This document shows positions 30,701 to 31,999 of a stretch of 31,999 bases of DNA, in pieces. Position numbers and translations under genes: made by a program. Position 1 is the first letter of the stretch. The number at the start of each line of letters is the position of its first letter. Source of the DNA: Zygnema cylindricum (lineage: Eukaryota; Streptophyta; Zygnematophyceae; Zygnematales; Zygnemataceae). Where the stretch lies: NCBI GenBank assembly GCA_037447655.1, contig JBBHKE010000717.1, positions 86,998-118,996 on the forward strand, read 5' to 3'. The notes beneath the pieces were generated by a model. It did not search any database. It was not told where the DNA came from and saw nothing but the letters and a program-made list of their open reading frames with translations.

Positions 30701-31999
30701 GGTGGCAGAGGGTTTCACCCAAAAGGAGGGGATTGACTATAAGGAGAAATTCGCCCCAGTTGTTCGTTTCCCATCAGTCAGGATTCTCCTCAGTCTAGCA
30801 GCAGCCGAAGACATGGAAATTCATCACATGGACATTAAGACCGCCTTCCTCAATGGTGAGTTAGAGGAAGAAATCTTCATGAGGCAACCAGAGGGATTTG
30901 TGGAGAATGGAGAAGAGAGTAAAGTTCGCAGGCTCATAAAATCCTTATATGGACATAAGCAGGCTCCACGACAGTGGAATAAGAAACTAGATGAGTTTCT
31001 TACTTGTCTAGGATATATTAGGATCAGCTATGACAATTCTATCTATATGTTTGAGGATTAGAATGGTGTGGTCTTTATTGCAATTTATGTGGATGATCTG
31101 CTGGTGTTAAGTTAGTCTTTGGAAAAGATCAATAAGTTGAAGAAAGATCTTAGAAGCAGATTTGACATGAAAGATTTAGGGGAGGCAAGATATATTTTGG
31201 GAGTTCAAATGGAAAAAGATAGGGGTAAAAAGATCATAAGACTCACTCAAAAGGAAGCAATAGGAAATGTGCTTGAGAAATTTCAAATGGAGAAAGCTAA
31301 TATTGTACCACTCCCATGGACTTGAAAAAAGTAAGTGATGGGAGTGTAGAAGGAGGAGTGATAATCTTCGATGATCAGATGAGTCCAGAGGAGAGAGAGT
31401 TTATGAAGTCTATTCCTTACAGACAGGTCGTAGGAAGTTTGATCTACTATATAAACTGTACAAGGCCAGACATAGCGGCAGCAGTAGGAATCCTCAGTAT
31501 GAGTCTCAATGATCTTAGAAAGAGAGATTGGGAGGCAGCCAAGAGAGTCATGAGATATCTGGTTGGAACCATAGAATTATCGTTGCATTTGGGAGGGGAG
31601 CACACTGATATCACCACTTGGAGTGATGCCAGTTATGGGGATGCACCTTTGAGAAAATGCACTTCTGGATATGTTTTGTATGTGGGGGAAGGTGCTTGCT
31701 GTTGGAGCAGTAAGCAACAAAAGGTGGTCGCTCAGTCTACTATGGAGGCTGAGTATATGGCGTCTTGTTTTGCAGTAAAAGAACTAATGTGGGTGAAATC
31801 ATTATTGTAAGAACTGGGATATATGAAGGAGGGAGTGCATGAAATCTTTTGTGATAATCAAGCTGCAATCGCAATTTCAGCCAATCCAAAACACCATTTC
31901 AAAGCAAAACATATAGACATAAGATTAAGCTTCGTAAGAGAAAAAGTTGAAAAAAAAATTTTAAATCTTGTGTATAGACATGATGAAGAAATGGTGGCT
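27737..31999 (+). pseudogene. Copia copy 4: gag-pol polyprotein, decayed, running off the window
   Basis: Starts at ATGGAGGACACAG (27737). Gag has SRVPTFNG and YKGGKILDYCNDLSCFYMEM; the zinc knuckle CHFCKMPGHFIADC is intact (28611-28652). Protease is WIIDSGASIHMCRD (28881-28892). Integrase has WHKRLGHVYF, C.GCAQGKTHRLPF, TDIWGP, TITDDWS, SENGGEYTT and NPEQNGVAERLNRTL. Reverse transcriptase is GCKWVFKLKLNPDNTIERYK through MDIKTAFLNGELEEEIFMRQ to YVDD (31086-31097). RNase H is SGYVLYVGEGACCWSSKQQK to the window end. Eight in-frame stops (28224, 28578, 29604, 29790, 30531, 31059, 31113, 31808) and two single-base frameshifts (near 27924 and 31303) break it. Confidence 0.94.

Noticed and set aside
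27737-31999. Reassigned stop codons (alternative genetic code) to explain in-frame TAA/TAG/TGA in gag-pol
   Set aside because: All three stops appear at Glu, Gln, Lys, Gly, Arg and Trp positions without consistency, frameshifts are also present, and the transporter exons use no internal stops.

Overview
The window looks like nuclear DNA of an AT-rich, intron-rich eukaryote that is dense in repeats. Three things point to a plant-lineage (streptophyte) genome, most plausibly a non-seed one such as a charophyte alga, bryophyte or lycophyte. They are a TRK/HKT-type cation transporter with introns of 0.3 to 1.3 kb, plant-style Ty1/copia retrotransposons, and a BED/DUF659-type hAT transposase. This placement is inference; no rRNA, organellar or species-diagnostic sequence is present.

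Region 1 (1-6209, + strand) is the only convincing host gene. It is the 3' part of a TRK/HKT-family K+/Na+ transporter, and its 5' exons lie before the window. Seven exons splice in phase to about 391 residues and carry three of the family's four glycine-filter pore loops plus the GRHRGLP signature. Its introns hold a GC-rich 49-50 bp minisatellite in two blocks, a Helitron-like terminal hairpin, and a 16-bp tandem repeat.

Region 2 (6210-11540) has no recognisable gene. It contains several degenerate tandem repeats, GA-rich tracts, a 129-bp tandem duplication, and a stretch very rich in GTAC. Region 3 (11540-15105) is a decayed hAT transposase on the + strand, then about 0.9 kb of almost pure GA repeat, then a second hAT fragment.

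Region 4 (15141-25975, - strand) and region 5 (26733-31999, + strand) are four decayed copies of one Ty1/copia family, with domain order Gag, protease, integrase, reverse transcriptase, RNase H. Copies 1 and 2 form a tandem LTR-internal-LTR-internal array that shares the middle LTR, and copy 1 has lost about 2.3 kb internally. Copy 3 is truncated at both ends. Copy 4 is inverted relative to the others and runs off the window. The LTRs are about 1 kb. Each of the three long LTRs carries a tRNA-like sequence, antisense to the element, at a similar place in its first half. The tRNA-like sequences are not the same as one another. This is the most unusual signal in the window.

No copia or hAT copy has an intact reading frame, so the mobile elements appear non-autonomous. 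The transporter gene reads as intact over the part that is visible.
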